A stretch of 32,637 nt of DNA from an uncultured Christensenella sp. (GCA_910584815.1 CAJUBT010000017.1:1-32637); one strand, 5' to 3'. Shown: positions 16,977 through 25,673, numbered from the stretch's first letter. The notes: a model not told the origin generated them from the sequence alone. A program made the numbers and translations.

Positions 16977-18017
16977 GTGCCAGATAATTTATTTTTTACC
17001 GAGGCTAAAGATTCGGTTCTTCGTTTTATAGCAAAAGAATATCCAACAATGCCAGAAAACTTAATAACGGTAATTATAGATAATTTTTATAAGTTTTGCT
17101 TTTACGAGGAGGAGAGTCAAAAAATTAAGCCAAGGTTAATTGTAACAAACAACATAGACACAATTAACAAAACAATTCCAAACTGTTTTAAGTTACAATT
17201 GTTTAGCGATGAAGATGTTCGTATGTTTAGTAGCCGATTAAAATCCTTGCTGCTTTTCTGCCTAAACGATTGGATAACCTATGTAGAATATAGGGACAAC
17301 CACTTTAACTACGGTATATGCAAAGTTTTTAATAGTATTAAAGAAAAGGCACTAAACCAACTTATTTTTGAAAGTGAACCAGTACTTACAAATGAAAAGC
17401 TTAGTTTGTTTTTATTAAACACTTTAAGTTCATATGCTGTTAACCTAAAAGGTATAAGAGGTAGCGATATTATAATAAATTTTTCAATAAACGATTCCAA
17501 CCTTTTAAACACAAGCAATGTTATTAAAAGATTTGTTAACGCATCCTTTTCAAAATTAAAAACAACAAAAACCAAATTAAGCGAAATTAAAATTTTGTTT
17601 GAAAACATATTAAAAAAGGCAATAAATAACATACACGGTGCAATTTGTGTTGTTGTAGATAAAGATTTTAGAGACCCGAAAGGCTTCTTTGATGATGGTA
17701 TATGGTTAGAAGAACCAATTGAATTTTCAAAAACATTCCTGCAAAGTAAAAGTTATTCCGAAGCGAAATTGCAAAACATAGCCGAACTTTTTATATCTAT
17801 GCTTAATTATGATGGTATTACTATAGTAGACAACACGGGTAGAATAAGAGCATATAATATTTTTATAAAATCCGATAAATCTGCAAAGCGTAGCATTGTT
17901 GGTGGCGCAAGAAAACGGGCAGCATATGCTATTATAGATTCGGGTTTAAGCAAAGTTATGGGTGTATTTTTCCATTCTCAAGATGGTGAAGTATTTTATG
18001 AAGAGGTAAAAAAATGA
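16977..18017 (+). CDS. DisA/DacA-like (DAC) domain protein with altered catalytic motifs
   Basis: The protein has 346 residues. Residues about 262-346 line up with the di-adenylate cyclase core: DGITIVDNTGRIRAYNIFI (279-297), GGARKRAAYAI (309-319) in place of GTRHRAA, then GLSKVMGVFFHSQDGEVFY. Active enzymes carry DGA and RHR; here they are DGI and RKR, so it is either a variant cyclase/nucleotidyltransferase or a nucleotide-sensing relative. Residues 1-260 match nothing I recognise and look mixed alpha/beta, soluble. The start is GTG behind the strong site AAGGGGAGGAAGT. The stop overlaps the next start as ATGA, so the two are translationally coupled. The DAC relationship is pattern-based and moderately sure; the biological role is unknown. 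Confidence 0.62.
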   Translation: MPDNLFFTEAKDSVLRFIAKEYPTMPENLITVIIDNFYKFCFYEEESQKIKPRLIVTNNIDTINKTIPNCFKLQLFSDEDVRMFSSRLKSLLLFCLNDWITYVEYRDNHFNYGICKVFNSIKEKALNQLIFESEPVLTNEKLSLFLLNTLSSYAVNLKGIRGSDIIINFSINDSNLLNTSNVIKRFVNASFSKLKTTKTKLSEIKILFENILKKAINNIHGAICVVVDKDFRDPKGFFDDGIWLEEPIEFSKTFLQSKSYSEAKLQNIAELFISMLNYDGITIVDNTGRIRAYNIFIKSDKSAKRSIVGGARKRAAYAIIDSGLSKVMGVFFHSQDGEVFYEEVKK

Positions 18018-19285
18018 AAATAATTTGGAACGAAGCACGCAAAAAGTGCAACATTACCGATAGTTCCTTCGAGCAAATTATAGATGAAGCAAACACGGTA
18101 TTGTCGCAAGATGACAAAGACTTTATTCTAACTTCTTTTAATGCTGGTATGTACAATTATGTTGTTGAATATGTTTTTAACAAAACAACAAAAATTCTTC
18201 AAGATGCTGTTTTTACAGTGGGGGAAGAAGTTGTTGTTAACATTGTGCATTGGATAGACAAAAGTTTTATTTCAAAATTCTTTGATGTGTTCATTTTAAG
18301 GCTGGCTTGCGATTTTGACCTTATAACAAGGCAAGAAAAAGTTAAGTTTTTAGAAATGATGGAACTTTTGCAAAAGCGTAAAGATAAATTAAGCAATGAT
18401 GAAATAGATAAAGAAAGAGCAAAATATTTAATTATAAATTGCTTTGATGCCGTTCTTAACAAGGATTATGAACCTTTCATAACCAGTGTTAAGGAAACTA
18501 TAGAAGCTTTTTATACAGTGGAAATTTTGCCATATTCTGATATATATAACGACATTGTTGAATCTACAAACAAGCACAAAAACTTGTTAATGCGTATGGT
18601 ATTATCTCTTCTTCGTAACACACGGGAAGAAGGTAAAAGGCTTAAAACATTGTGCCAAAATGCAAAAAATGTTTTACCTTACTTGCTTGAAAATACAACC
18701 GCAAACGATGATAAATTTATTGCATACTATCTTAAAATTTCAAGTCCAGATTCCAGTATTTGCAAAGTATTTAATGAAATGTCAAATCAGGTTAAGGTTG
18801 TTGATTTTAACTACGATATTACGCAAGTTACAAAACTCTTTAAAAGTTGCCAAGATGTACTTTCAAGTCACTATAGCATTAATAGTCATAGGTCGGAAGT
18901 TGCATCACTTATCAGGTTAAGGGAAGTAGACCATTACCCAACATTATTCCTACGCAGTGTAATAACTCCGTGCATTGTAACTTATCTTGGCAATAACAAT
19001 GGTTATTTTGTAGAAGCACGTAGTGTGGCAGAAGAAATTCTATCTAAAATGACCCCAGATAAGTGGACTTTTTATTTTAAAAATTATTTTTATAAAGATG
19101 ATTTTGTTCTTCACAATTTAATGACCGTTAAAGGAACATTAAAGGATTGGTGCAATATTATTAAAAAGTCTGGCGTTCAAGAGAACGAAATTAAAAACGA
19201 AAATATTGTTGAATTAATTCGTGCCTCTAAAAAATTAGATTTTGATAAAATTACAGAATATGCAAACAAGATGTTCTATTCTTAA
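18014..19285 (+). CDS. Large all-helical protein of unknown function, coupled to the DAC-like gene
   Basis: The protein has 423 residues with no recognisable domain. It is predicted almost wholly helical, soluble, without TM segments or a signal peptide. Notable patches are a hydrophobic helix TVGEEVVVNIVHWIDKSFISKFFDVFILRLACDFD (about 68-102, abridged here by its ends), a basic QKRKDKLSNDEIDKERAKY near 120-140 and RHS-like SINSHRSEVASLIRLREV. Its start overlaps the preceding stop (ATGA), implying coupled translation and a stable complex or shared pathway with the DAC-like protein. A terminator lies at 19418, so the unit appears to be bicistronic. I do not recognise the gene; it could be an effector, partner or scaffold of the DAC-like protein. 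Confidence 0.7.
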   Translation: MKIIWNEARKKCNITDSSFEQIIDEANTVLSQDDKDFILTSFNAGMYNYVVEYVFNKTTKILQDAVFTVGEEVVVNIVHWIDKSFISKFFDVFILRLACDFDLITRQEKVKFLEMMELLQKRKDKLSNDEIDKERAKYLIINCFDAVLNKDYEPFITSVKETIEAFYTVEILPYSDIYNDIVESTNKHKNLLMRMVLSLLRNTREEGKRLKTLCQNAKNVLPYLLENTTANDDKFIAYYLKISSPDSSICKVFNEMSNQVKVVDFNYDITQVTKLFKSCQDVLSSHYSINSHRSEVASLIRLREVDHYPTLFLRSVITPCIVTYLGNNNGYFVEARSVAEEILSKMTPDKWTFYFKNYFYKDDFVLHNLMTVKGTLKDWCNIIKKSGVQENEIKNENIVELIRASKKLDFDKITEYANKMFYS

Positions 19286-19417
19286 ATAAAACTAATTTAT
19301 TATTAAATTTCTAGTTAAAAAATTTATAAACTTATAAAAGCTAATTACTAAAACTTTGCCAAAAAAGTTGTTTAAATTTTTTATAAAAAAAATATAATTT
19401 GATACTTAATTATAATT

Positions 19418-19447
19418 CCTGCAAACTTTAATGCTTGCAGGTTTTGT
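19418..19447 (+). terminator. Terminator of the DAC-like operon
   Basis: CCTGCAA (19418-19424) pairs with TTGCAGG (19435-19441) around a ten-base loop, followed by TTTTGTT. It lies 130 bases after the helical gene and before the kinase gene. Confidence 0.75.
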
Positions 19448-19567
19448 TAGAATAGCAAACTTTGTTTTAAGGGTTAGATATATTTTCTATATTAAAACTT
19501 ATCTTGTTTAAAATAATTCATTTAAAATTAAAAAACAATAGCAAATAAAAACTAAGGAAATTAAATA

Positions 19568-20494
19568 ATGGAAGTTACATCAAGATATTCTATTGATATA
19601 GATGACATAAATAAACGAAATAGCGAAAATGTTTATAGATTAATTCAACGCGGGGAAGATGCTTACGAAGAACAGGTTAAAGACATTGCAAGTAATATAA
19701 AAACTAAAAATAAAAAAATTGTGTTAATTACAGGTCCTTCATCCTCTGGCAAAACAACCTCTAGTTATAAATTAAAAAAGATGTTAGCAAAATTAGGTGT
19801 GAAATCCTTTGTTGTTAATATGGATGACTTTTTTAAAGATTTATCTACCGTTCCATTAAGAGCGGATGGCAAGCCTGATATAGAAGGAATTGTTGCTTTA
19901 GATGTTAATTGCGTAAGAAATTGTCTTAACGAAATTTTAACCACAGGCAAAACTTCCATACCAACTTTTGATTTTGCCACGCATAAACGCACAAATAAAT
20001 GGAAAAAATATGTTATAGAAGATAAAAGCGTTATTATAATGGAAGGTATACACGCTTTAAATCCAGCCATTACAAAAGGGTTAGATAAAGCAAAAATTTA
20101 TAAAGTGTATGTGCATTGTAATACTAATTTTACTTTTGAAGATCGTATTCTGTTTTTTGCACGAGAACTTAGGTTAATTAGGCGTTTAGTTAGAGATGAA
20201 AGAGAACGTCAAGTGCCTTTTCAGGGAACCATTGATGTATGGCAAGATGTTTGTAATGGAGAAGAAAGTAATATAAGACCTTTTAAAGATAGGGCAGACT
20301 ACTTATTAAATTCCACTCACTATTATGAGCCACTTCTTTATAAAAACTTAATTCTTGAAAAATTAATTAACATTAAAAATCAAAGTGATACAGTTAAAAT
20401 GTTAATTGAAAAATTTAAAGTTTGTTCTACAATTAGTAGCCAATTTGTACCAAAAGATAGCCTTATTAGAGAATTTATAGGAGAAGAAATTTAA
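19568..20494 (+). CDS. Uridine-kinase-like P-loop nucleoside kinase
   Basis: The protein has 308 residues. The Walker A motif GPSSSGKT is at 56-63, NMDDFFKD is the substrate-binding Asp block of the uridine kinase/phosphoribulokinase family, IIMEGIHALNP is Walker B-like, and RLIRRLVRDERERQ is the lid region. In Clostridia such kinases often carry an extra N-terminal TGS/ThrRS-like region; here only about 45 residues precede the P-loop, so this is the kinase core alone. It probably phosphorylates uridine/cytidine or a related nucleoside for salvage. It has an AAGGAAAT ribosome site. The next gene follows after two bases, which suggests a nucleotide-metabolism operon. Confidence 0.85.
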   Translation: MEVTSRYSIDIDDINKRNSENVYRLIQRGEDAYEEQVKDIASNIKTKNKKIVLITGPSSSGKTTSSYKLKKMLAKLGVKSFVVNMDDFFKDLSTVPLRADGKPDIEGIVALDVNCVRNCLNEILTTGKTSIPTFDFATHKRTNKWKKYVIEDKSVIIMEGIHALNPAITKGLDKAKIYKVYVHCNTNFTFEDRILFFARELRLIRRLVRDERERQVPFQGTIDVWQDVCNGEESNIRPFKDRADYLLNSTHYYEPLLYKNLILEKLINIKNQSDTVKMLIEKFKVCSTISSQFVPKDSLIREFIGEEI

Positions 20495-20496
20495 TT

Positions 20497-21378
20497 ATGA
20501 GTAACACAAATGAAAACATTAATGTAACTACACAAGATAAAAAAACTTCAACTAACAAAAAAAATAAAAAACAAGAAGAAATTTACATTTCTTTTTTAGA
20601 CTCTTCCTACATTGAAAAAATTAAACAAATAGAAGAAAAACTTAAGAATTACATAATAGATAATTATGATGTAGATAACGAAAAAATATCTCTTAAATAT
20701 ATTCATACTTTTAATGTTAAACTTGCTAACGACCAAATAGTAGAAAGTTTATCTTTAAACGATAGAGATAAATATTTGTCAACAATAATTGCTCTTTTCC
20801 ACGATTATGCTAGGTTTGAACAAGCAAAAATATATAATAGTTTTAACGATTTAACAACTATAGACCACGGTAATTTGGCAGTTGAAATGTTATTTGATAA
20901 GAACCAAATAGTAAATTTTGTTACAGATTTAACTCCTGAAGAACTTGAAATTGTAAAACTTGCAATTAAAAATCACAACAAGTTTGAAATTGAGGAAGGT
21001 CTTACAGATAGACAAATGCTATTTTGCAAAATTATAAGAGATTCCGATAAAGTAGATATATATAGAGTTATTTCTAGCAATTTTAAAGCAGAAAATTTTG
21101 AAAGAGGAAAAATAGAACAACAAGATTTAGACACTTTTTACAAAAATAAATTACATAAACTTAGAAAAGAGCAAACCTTTTATACAAGGGTGTTTACAAG
21201 TTTAAGTTTTATTTTTGATATTAACTTTAAAAAATCATTTGAAATTATTCATAAAAATCAATATATAAACAAGTATATGTGTGCTCTTTTGCTTGCAACT
21301 CCTTTTAAAGTTGAAGAAGAATTGTTAGACTGCTTTAAATATGCTGAAAATTTTGTAAAAGAACAAGCCCTTGTTTAA
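20497..21378 (+). CDS. HD-domain phosphohydrolase
   Basis: The protein has 293 residues. The first 30 are a K/N/T-rich disordered leader. The HD-superfamily metal ligands are in order: H70 (KYIHTFNV), H102-D103 (ALFHDYARFEQ), H124 (DHGNLAVE), H160 (KNHNKFEI) and the Asp in RDSDKVDIYR (181-190). This is the layout of small Firmicute HD hydrolases that act on nucleotides or phosphate esters. The C-terminal 100 residues are helical without a named domain. It starts right after the kinase stop, using GGAGAAGAAA inside that gene as ribosome site, so the two are co-translated. The substrate is unknown; a nucleotide is favoured by the neighbour. Confidence 0.85.
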   Translation: MSNTNENINVTTQDKKTSTNKKNKKQEEIYISFLDSSYIEKIKQIEEKLKNYIIDNYDVDNEKISLKYIHTFNVKLANDQIVESLSLNDRDKYLSTIIALFHDYARFEQAKIYNSFNDLTTIDHGNLAVEMLFDKNQIVNFVTDLTPEELEIVKLAIKNHNKFEIEEGLTDRQMLFCKIIRDSDKVDIYRVISSNFKAENFERGKIEQQDLDTFYKNKLHKLRKEQTFYTRVFTSLSFIFDINFKKSFEIIHKNQYINKYMCALLLATPFKVEEELLDCFKYAENFVKEQALV

Positions 21379-21393
21379 ATAAAGGTTAATAAT

Positions 21394-21416
21394 AAATAAA
21401 ATCGTTTTATTTTTCT
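21394..21416 (+). terminator. Weak terminator-like hairpin after the HD gene
   Basis: AAATAAAA (21394-21401) / TTTTATTT (21405-21412) with loop TCG. It is all A/T with a short T tail, so it is probably inefficient. Confidence 0.35.
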
Positions 21417-21520
21417 ATCTGTTATTAAAAAAAATAGAACCCTAAAACAAAAAATTAAATAGTATTTTATTTATGTTTTACCTATAGTGTTTAAAATAAA
21501 AAATAAGAAGTTTAATTAAT

Positions 21521-22105
21521 ATGGAATTACAAACAATAACCACAGGTTCATTACATAACGATACTTATATTTTATCTAACTCTCATAAAGAATGTTTAAT
21601 AATAGATGCTGCCGCACCTTTAGAAGATGTTATTGCTATAACTCAAGGTTTAAAGGTTATGGCAGTAATTTTAACTCACGCCCATTACGACCATATTCAG
21701 TTTTTAGATGAAATAATGTCACACTTTAAAATTAAAGGTTACATACATAAAAATGAAATAGAAAAATTATACGAACCAGACCTCAATTATTCCAGAGTTT
21801 TTAATGCCATAAAAGTTTGCAGTGAACCTGTTGAACATTTTAATTTGTTAGAAGATAAGGAAGAATTTAAAATAGGACATTTTAATGTTAAAACTTTTTT
21901 AACAAAAGGCCACACTAATGGTAGCATTTGCATAGAGGTAGATGACAAATTTTTTACTGGAGATACTTTACTTCATTGGTCCTGTGGAAGAACCGACTTG
22001 CTTACAGGCAGTGAAGAAGATATGCAAAAAAGTCTTAAATGGATAAGAGAAAATTATGCAGGTAGAGAATATTATTCTGGGCACGGCAAAAAGGGTATAG
22101 TATAA
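21521..22105 (+). CDS. Metallo-beta-lactamase-fold hydrolase, glyoxalase II-like
   Basis: The protein has 194 residues, short and soluble. The metal motif is HAHYDH (53-58), with the further ligands in KGHTNGS, FFTGDTLL and YSGHGK. This set and length match the small MBL-fold hydrolases of Firmicutes (YqgX/YcbL type) annotated as hydroxyacylglutathione hydrolase-like thioester hydrolases. The true substrate is usually unproven. It differs from many relatives by HYDHIQ where HxDHxG is common. The ribosome site AAGAAG is weak. It stands as a single gene between the HD hydrolase and sepF. Confidence 0.85.
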   Translation: MELQTITTGSLHNDTYILSNSHKECLIIDAAAPLEDVIAITQGLKVMAVILTHAHYDHIQFLDEIMSHFKIKGYIHKNEIEKLYEPDLNYSRVFNAIKVCSEPVEHFNLLEDKEEFKIGHFNVKTFLTKGHTNGSICIEVDDKFFTGDTLLHWSCGRTDLLTGSEEDMQKSLKWIRENYAGREYYSGHGKKGIV

Positions 22106-22499
22106 TCTTTTTATTTTTTAATAAGTTTTTTTATTGCTTAAAATATAGGCTAGGTTATTTTGTTTCGTTTAGTTTTTTATTTAAAAAATAATTTACTTTT
22201 TAAGTTAAGTTTTTTAAAAGTGTTATTGTTTAATTTTTTAGGCTAAATTTAAAAGTAAAAATAATTTGCCTAGTTTAAAATTTTGTGTTAATATTTTAAT
22301 GTATTTAAAAACACATAATTTTTTTAATTTATAAAATTTTAATAGTTATATTTTAAACAATAAATTGTTCTAAAGTAAAATAAGCATACTACTATGCAAA
22401 AAAACAACAAAATTTACATTTGGCAATAAATTTTACCATTTTGCACCTAAAATTGTGGTTAAAATAAAAATATAAAACAAAAGGGGGAGGAATTTTTTA
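22106..22499 (+). other. AT-rich intergenic region before sepF
   Basis: No gene, hairpin terminator or RNA family was seen in these 394 bases. A possible sigma-A promoter is TTGCCT (22266-22271), 17 bases, TAATAT (22289-22294), about 200 bases before sepF. In sequence this AT-rich such matches occur easily. AGGGGGAGGAA at 22482-22492 is the sepF ribosome site. Confidence 0.4.
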
Positions 22500-22943
22500 A
22501 TGGGATTATTCAGTTTTTTGGGCTTTAGTGATAATTCTAATAAAAAAACAAAGCAAGCAGTAGAAGAAAAATCGGCTGTTAATGAAAAATATAGTAACTT
22601 TGATAATGGGCTTGCTAACTCTTTTGTTGTTAACGAATTTAAAAATCCTAGCGAAGTTATTGCTCAAATTCCTAATTTACCAGGAGAACTTGGTGGCAAA
22701 AACTTAATAATATATGAACCAAAAGATAATAAAGATATAAAAATTTTAGTTGAATGTTTAAGGCGTAACGAAGCTTGTATTGTTAATTTAGGTTTATTAA
22801 AGCAAAGCGATGCAGATAAAATTCTTCAATTTTTAAGTGGTGCAGTTTATGCCTTAAGGGGCAGCATAAAACGCTTGCAAGGAGATTTGTTTTTAATGAC
22901 CCCAGAGGGAATAAATATAATGACCCAATCAAAACAGTCATAA
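22500..22943 (+). CDS. sepF: Cell division protein SepF
   Basis: The protein has 147 residues. SepF binds FtsZ and the membrane and organises the septum in Firmicutes. The N-terminal MGLFSFLGF is the amphipathic membrane-binding helix, residues about 15-55 are a polar linker, and 70-140 are the SepF core (NLIIYEPKDNKDIKILVECLRRNEACIVNLGLL then ADKILQFLSGAVYALRGSIKRLQGDLFLMTPEGINI). The ribosome site is strong. In Bacillus sepF sits with ylmG, ylmH, divIVA and ileS; here it is followed directly by lspA, and ileS is elsewhere in the window. Confidence 0.95.
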   Translation: MGLFSFLGFSDNSNKKTKQAVEEKSAVNEKYSNFDNGLANSFVVNEFKNPSEVIAQIPNLPGELGGKNLIIYEPKDNKDIKILVECLRRNEACIVNLGLLKQSDADKILQFLSGAVYALRGSIKRLQGDLFLMTPEGINIMTQSKQS

Positions 22944-22960
22944 ATCAGTTTACAATTAAA

Positions 22961-22990
22961 ATCAAAAGGTAAAACTTTTGGTTTTTTATT
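22961..22990 (+). terminator. Terminator of sepF
   Basis: ATCAAAAG (22961-22968) pairs with CTTTTGGT (22975-22982), one pair being T-G, with a six-base loop, followed by a T run. Confidence 0.75.
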
Positions 22991-23067
22991 TTATTATCTA
23001 TTTTTTAAATTTTTGTTTTTAAATTTTCTTATACAAAATATTTCTTTTATTTTTTTATATTTTCATA

Positions 23068-23084
23068 TATAATTATTGTGTATG
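23068..23084 (+). promoter_or_regulatory. Possible -10 box giving a leaderless lspA transcript
   Basis: TATAAT at 23068-23073 lies eight bases before the ATG at 23082, so transcription would begin at or next to the start codon. No Shine-Dalgarno is present. The -35 region is only T-rich, so the promoter is not certain. Confidence 0.4.
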
Positions 23085-23765
23085 AAAAAGTATTTAAAAA
23101 TTACTGCAGTTAAGTTATTTATAATTCTTTTAGTTATTGGGCTAGACCTTCTAACAAAGCATTTTTTTTATAAAACAGATTATACAATAATTCCAAAACT
23201 ATTGGGTTTTAGGGTTGTTTCTGGGCTAAACACAGGTGGCGCGTGGAGTATATTTAGTTCAAGCACCACAATGCTAATTGTTTTTACAATTATAATTGTT
23301 CTTGGAATAATTGCTTTTGATGTTTATTTTAGAAAAACTAACATTGTATATTCATTTGCAATTTCTTTTTTATTGGGTGGTGCAATAGGTAATTTAATTG
23401 ATAGAATTGCCCTCGGTGGTGTAAGAGATTTTATTTTTTTCCCTTTTATGCCAAACTTTCCAACTTTTAATATTGCAGATACTTTTATATTTTTTGGGGC
23501 TGTTTTATTGTTTATTTATGTTTTGTTTCTTTTTAAACCCCAAAACAAAACAGAGCAGAAAGAACTCCCTTCCACAACTACTAAAACTTCAAAAATTAAT
23601 GTTGATGAAGGCAAAATAACAGAAACTGATAATGCTTCTCAAAAACAAAAAAGAATAACAAAACAAATGAAACAGCCAACTGAAAACGATGCTTCAATAG
23701 AACTAACTGCAAAGCATAAAACATCAACTAAAGAAAGTTCTATTTCAACAAAACAAAAAAAATAA
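23082..23765 (+). CDS. lspA: Lipoprotein signal peptidase (LspA) with long charged C-terminal tail
   Basis: The protein has 227 residues. This four-TM integral membrane aspartyl protease removes the signal peptide of lipidated prolipoproteins. Family blocks are GLDLLTKHFF near the N-terminus, GLNTGGAWSIFSS (the N-x-G-A-A/W-F block), GGAIGNLIDRIALGGVRDFIFF and FNIADTFIFFGA, which contain the two catalytic aspartates (RDF and IAD). The usual length is about 150-170; here some 70 residues rich in K, T, S and Q follow the last helix and should be cytoplasmic and disordered. The ATG at 23082 is preferred to an in-frame TTG two codons earlier. rluD follows after 21 bases, the usual lspA-rluD arrangement. 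Confidence 0.93.
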   Translation: MKKYLKITAVKLFIILLVIGLDLLTKHFFYKTDYTIIPKLLGFRVVSGLNTGGAWSIFSSSTTMLIVFTIIIVLGIIAFDVYFRKTNIVYSFAISFLLGGAIGNLIDRIALGGVRDFIFFPFMPNFPTFNIADTFIFFGAVLLFIYVLFLFKPQNKTEQKELPSTTTKTSKINVDEGKITETDNASQKQKRITKQMKQPTENDASIELTAKHKTSTKESSISTKQKK

Positions 23766-23786
23766 AAATTAAACTAAGGCGAAAGT

Positions 23787-24713
23787 ATGCAACAAGAAAT
23801 TTTTAAAATTACAGCAGAGCAAAAAGCAATTAGGTTAGATATCTTTTTATCTTCAAATATGCCAACTCTAACTCGTAGTTATATTAAAACATTAATAGAA
23901 AATGGAAATGTTTTAGTTAATAATAAAAAAGTAAAAAGTGGATATAGTTTAAAAGTGGATGATACAATAATAATTTCTGTGCCAGAAATTCAAAGTGCTA
24001 GCATTGAACCAGAAAATATTCCGTTAGACATAATTTATCAGGATGAATACCTAGCTGTTATAAACAAACCTCAGGGTATGACAGTTCACCCAGCACATAC
24101 TGTTCATTCTGGAACTTTAGTAAATGCGCTTATGTACCATATTAAAGATTTAAGCGGAATTAATGGCGAAATAAGGCCAGGTATTGTTCATAGGTTAGAT
24201 AAAGATACTTCAGGGCTTTTAGTAATTGCAAAAGATGATGAAACTCACTTAAATTTACAAAAGCAAATTCAAAACAAATCTTGTCACCGTATTTATAAAG
24301 CTGTTACTTATGGTAAGTTTAACCTGCAGGAAGGCGTTATTCAAACCAACCTTGCCAGAGGTAAAAGTCAGCACGAAAAAATTTTTGTTGTTCCAACAGG
24401 ACAGGGTAGGCTTGCCATAACAAATTATAAAGTGTTAAATTATAATCAAGGCTTTTCTTTTGTGGAGTATGAACTTAAAACTGGCAGAACTCATCAAATA
24501 AGAGTTCATTCCGCACACTTAGGTCACGCCATTGTGGGAGATAAAGTTTATGGCAAACCAAACGAAAAGTTTGGCTTGAATGGGCAACTTCTTCACGCAC
24601 AAATGTTAATTTTTACCCATCCAGTAACAAAACAAACTTTAACATTTACAGCCCCTTTGCCAGAATATTTTGTTAACTTTTTAAAAACCCATAATTTACA
24701 GGATAATTTATAA
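23787..24713 (+). CDS. rluD: RluD-type 23S rRNA pseudouridine synthase with S4 domain
   Basis: The protein has 308 residues. The S4 RNA-binding domain (RLDIFLSSNMPTLTRSYIKTLIENGNVLVNN, residues about 16-60, abridged here) is followed by the catalytic domain with HRLDKDTSG (135-143, nucleophile D138) and LKTGRTHQIRVHSAHLGHAIVGDKVYG. This is the RluC/RluD/YlyB group, which modifies helices of 23S rRNA. Its place directly after lspA matches Bacillus lspA-ylyB. The ribosome site AAGGCGAAAG is adequate. The exact target uridines are inferred from the family only. Confidence 0.9.
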   Translation: MQQEIFKITAEQKAIRLDIFLSSNMPTLTRSYIKTLIENGNVLVNNKKVKSGYSLKVDDTIIISVPEIQSASIEPENIPLDIIYQDEYLAVINKPQGMTVHPAHTVHSGTLVNALMYHIKDLSGINGEIRPGIVHRLDKDTSGLLVIAKDDETHLNLQKQIQNKSCHRIYKAVTYGKFNLQEGVIQTNLARGKSQHEKIFVVPTGQGRLAITNYKVLNYNQGFSFVEYELKTGRTHQIRVHSAHLGHAIVGDKVYGKPNEKFGLNGQLLHAQMLIFTHPVTKQTLTFTAPLPEYFVNFLKTHNLQDNL

Positions 24714-24819
24714 AAATTTTTATCTAATATTATTGTTTTAATAATTACTTTTTTTAATTTTATTTTACATTTTTTTTATTATTTGTTACTATGAAACAAG
24801 GAGTTTAATAAAAAAAAAG

Positions 24820-25089
24820 ATGAATTCACGAAGAGTATCAAATTTATTATGTTTTATCATTCTAGGGCTAGTTGCTTGTGCTTTGCTTGCAAGATATTTA
24901 CTATGCACAGTTTTTAAAGTTTTAGATGATAGTTTTACGCATTGGTTTACCGATGTTGCTTATTGGCTTGCTGCAATTGCAACTTTAATTTCTGCATTTT
25001 CATATGCACAATCAAGGCGTAATGCAATTTATATGGTACTTTTAATTGTTTTTTTAGCAATTATTGTTGTGTTCACTTTTGTGTTATAA
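24820..25089 (+). CDS. Small membrane protein of unknown function (three TM)
   Basis: The protein has 89 residues. Hydrophobic segments are at about 7-30, 44-63 and 69-89, with short polar turns (RYLLCTVFKVLDDSFTH; SYAQSRRNA). The C-terminus ends inside the last helix (FTFVL). The ribosome site AAGGAG is about 20 bases before the ATG, which is far. The next gene starts two bases after this stop, so the two small membrane proteins are probably translated together. No family recognised. Confidence 0.65.
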   Translation: MNSRRVSNLLCFIILGLVACALLARYLLCTVFKVLDDSFTHWFTDVAYWLAAIATLISAFSYAQSRRNAIYMVLLIVFLAIIVVFTFVL

Positions 25090-25090
25090 T

Positions 25091-25480
25091 ATGAAGAAAT
25101 TTTTTAAAAAAAATTGGTGGATAATAACAGGTTTTGCCATTGGCATACTTCTTTTACTTTTTAGTGCATTAACATATGTTTGTTTAATTATGGGGTTAAT
25201 AGTAGTGGGTGTTATGCTTGTTGTTATTTCTTTGCGTTTGAAAAAACGCTATAATGTGCTTGTAGAAGAACAAGAGAATGATGAAAGTATTTTTGATGCA
25301 ACGAAATTCGATTATGATGAAGATATTTATATACTTAACACAAAGCCAAAATTTAAAACTAAAATAAAAAAAGGGCTTTTATCAAAGTTATCTGCTCTTA
25401 CACCAAGCATATTGTTTGGAGTTTTTGGTGTGGGGTTTATTCTTCTTGCAATAACAATGAGTATTAGGTTAATTTTTTAA
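25091..25480 (+). CDS. Small membrane protein of unknown function (two to three TM)
   Basis: The protein has 129 residues from the ATG at 25091. The basic start MKKFFKKNWW leads into a hydrophobic stretch (about 10-48) that probably forms a TM hairpin. A polar, acidic middle (VEEQENDESIFDATKFDYDEDIY) and a last helix (LTPSILFGVFGVGFILLAI, about 104-122) follow. A longer in-frame version starting at 25064 would overlap the preceding gene by 26 bases and has no ribosome site, so it was not chosen. The start follows the previous stop by one base. Function unknown. Confidence 0.65.
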   Translation: MKKFFKKNWWIITGFAIGILLLLFSALTYVCLIMGLIVVGVMLVVISLRLKKRYNVLVEEQENDESIFDATKFDYDEDIYILNTKPKFKTKIKKGLLSKLSALTPSILFGVFGVGFILLAITMSIRLIF

Positions 25481-25673
25481 ATTTAAAATCTTTGAAGGTT
25501 TTGTAATTATAGTAATATAATTTTATAATAAATTTAAACAACTTTTAAGTTTAATTGGGGAGTAGTTATTTTAATAAAATTAAACATTAAATAACAATAA
25601 TAATAGAAAAAAGAACAATAATTTTTTATAGTAAAAAACTACAAAAAAAATAAAAATTGTTACATTATTATTA

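Noticed and set aside
16977..18017. Active c-di-AMP synthase (cdaA/disA)
   Set aside because: The DGA and RHR motifs are altered and the N-terminus matches neither CdaA (TM helices) nor DisA (helix-hairpin-helix), so no gene symbol was given.
25064..25090. Longer start for the second small membrane protein
   Set aside because: Overlaps the previous gene and lacks a ribosome site; the ATG at 25091 follows the preceding stop directly.
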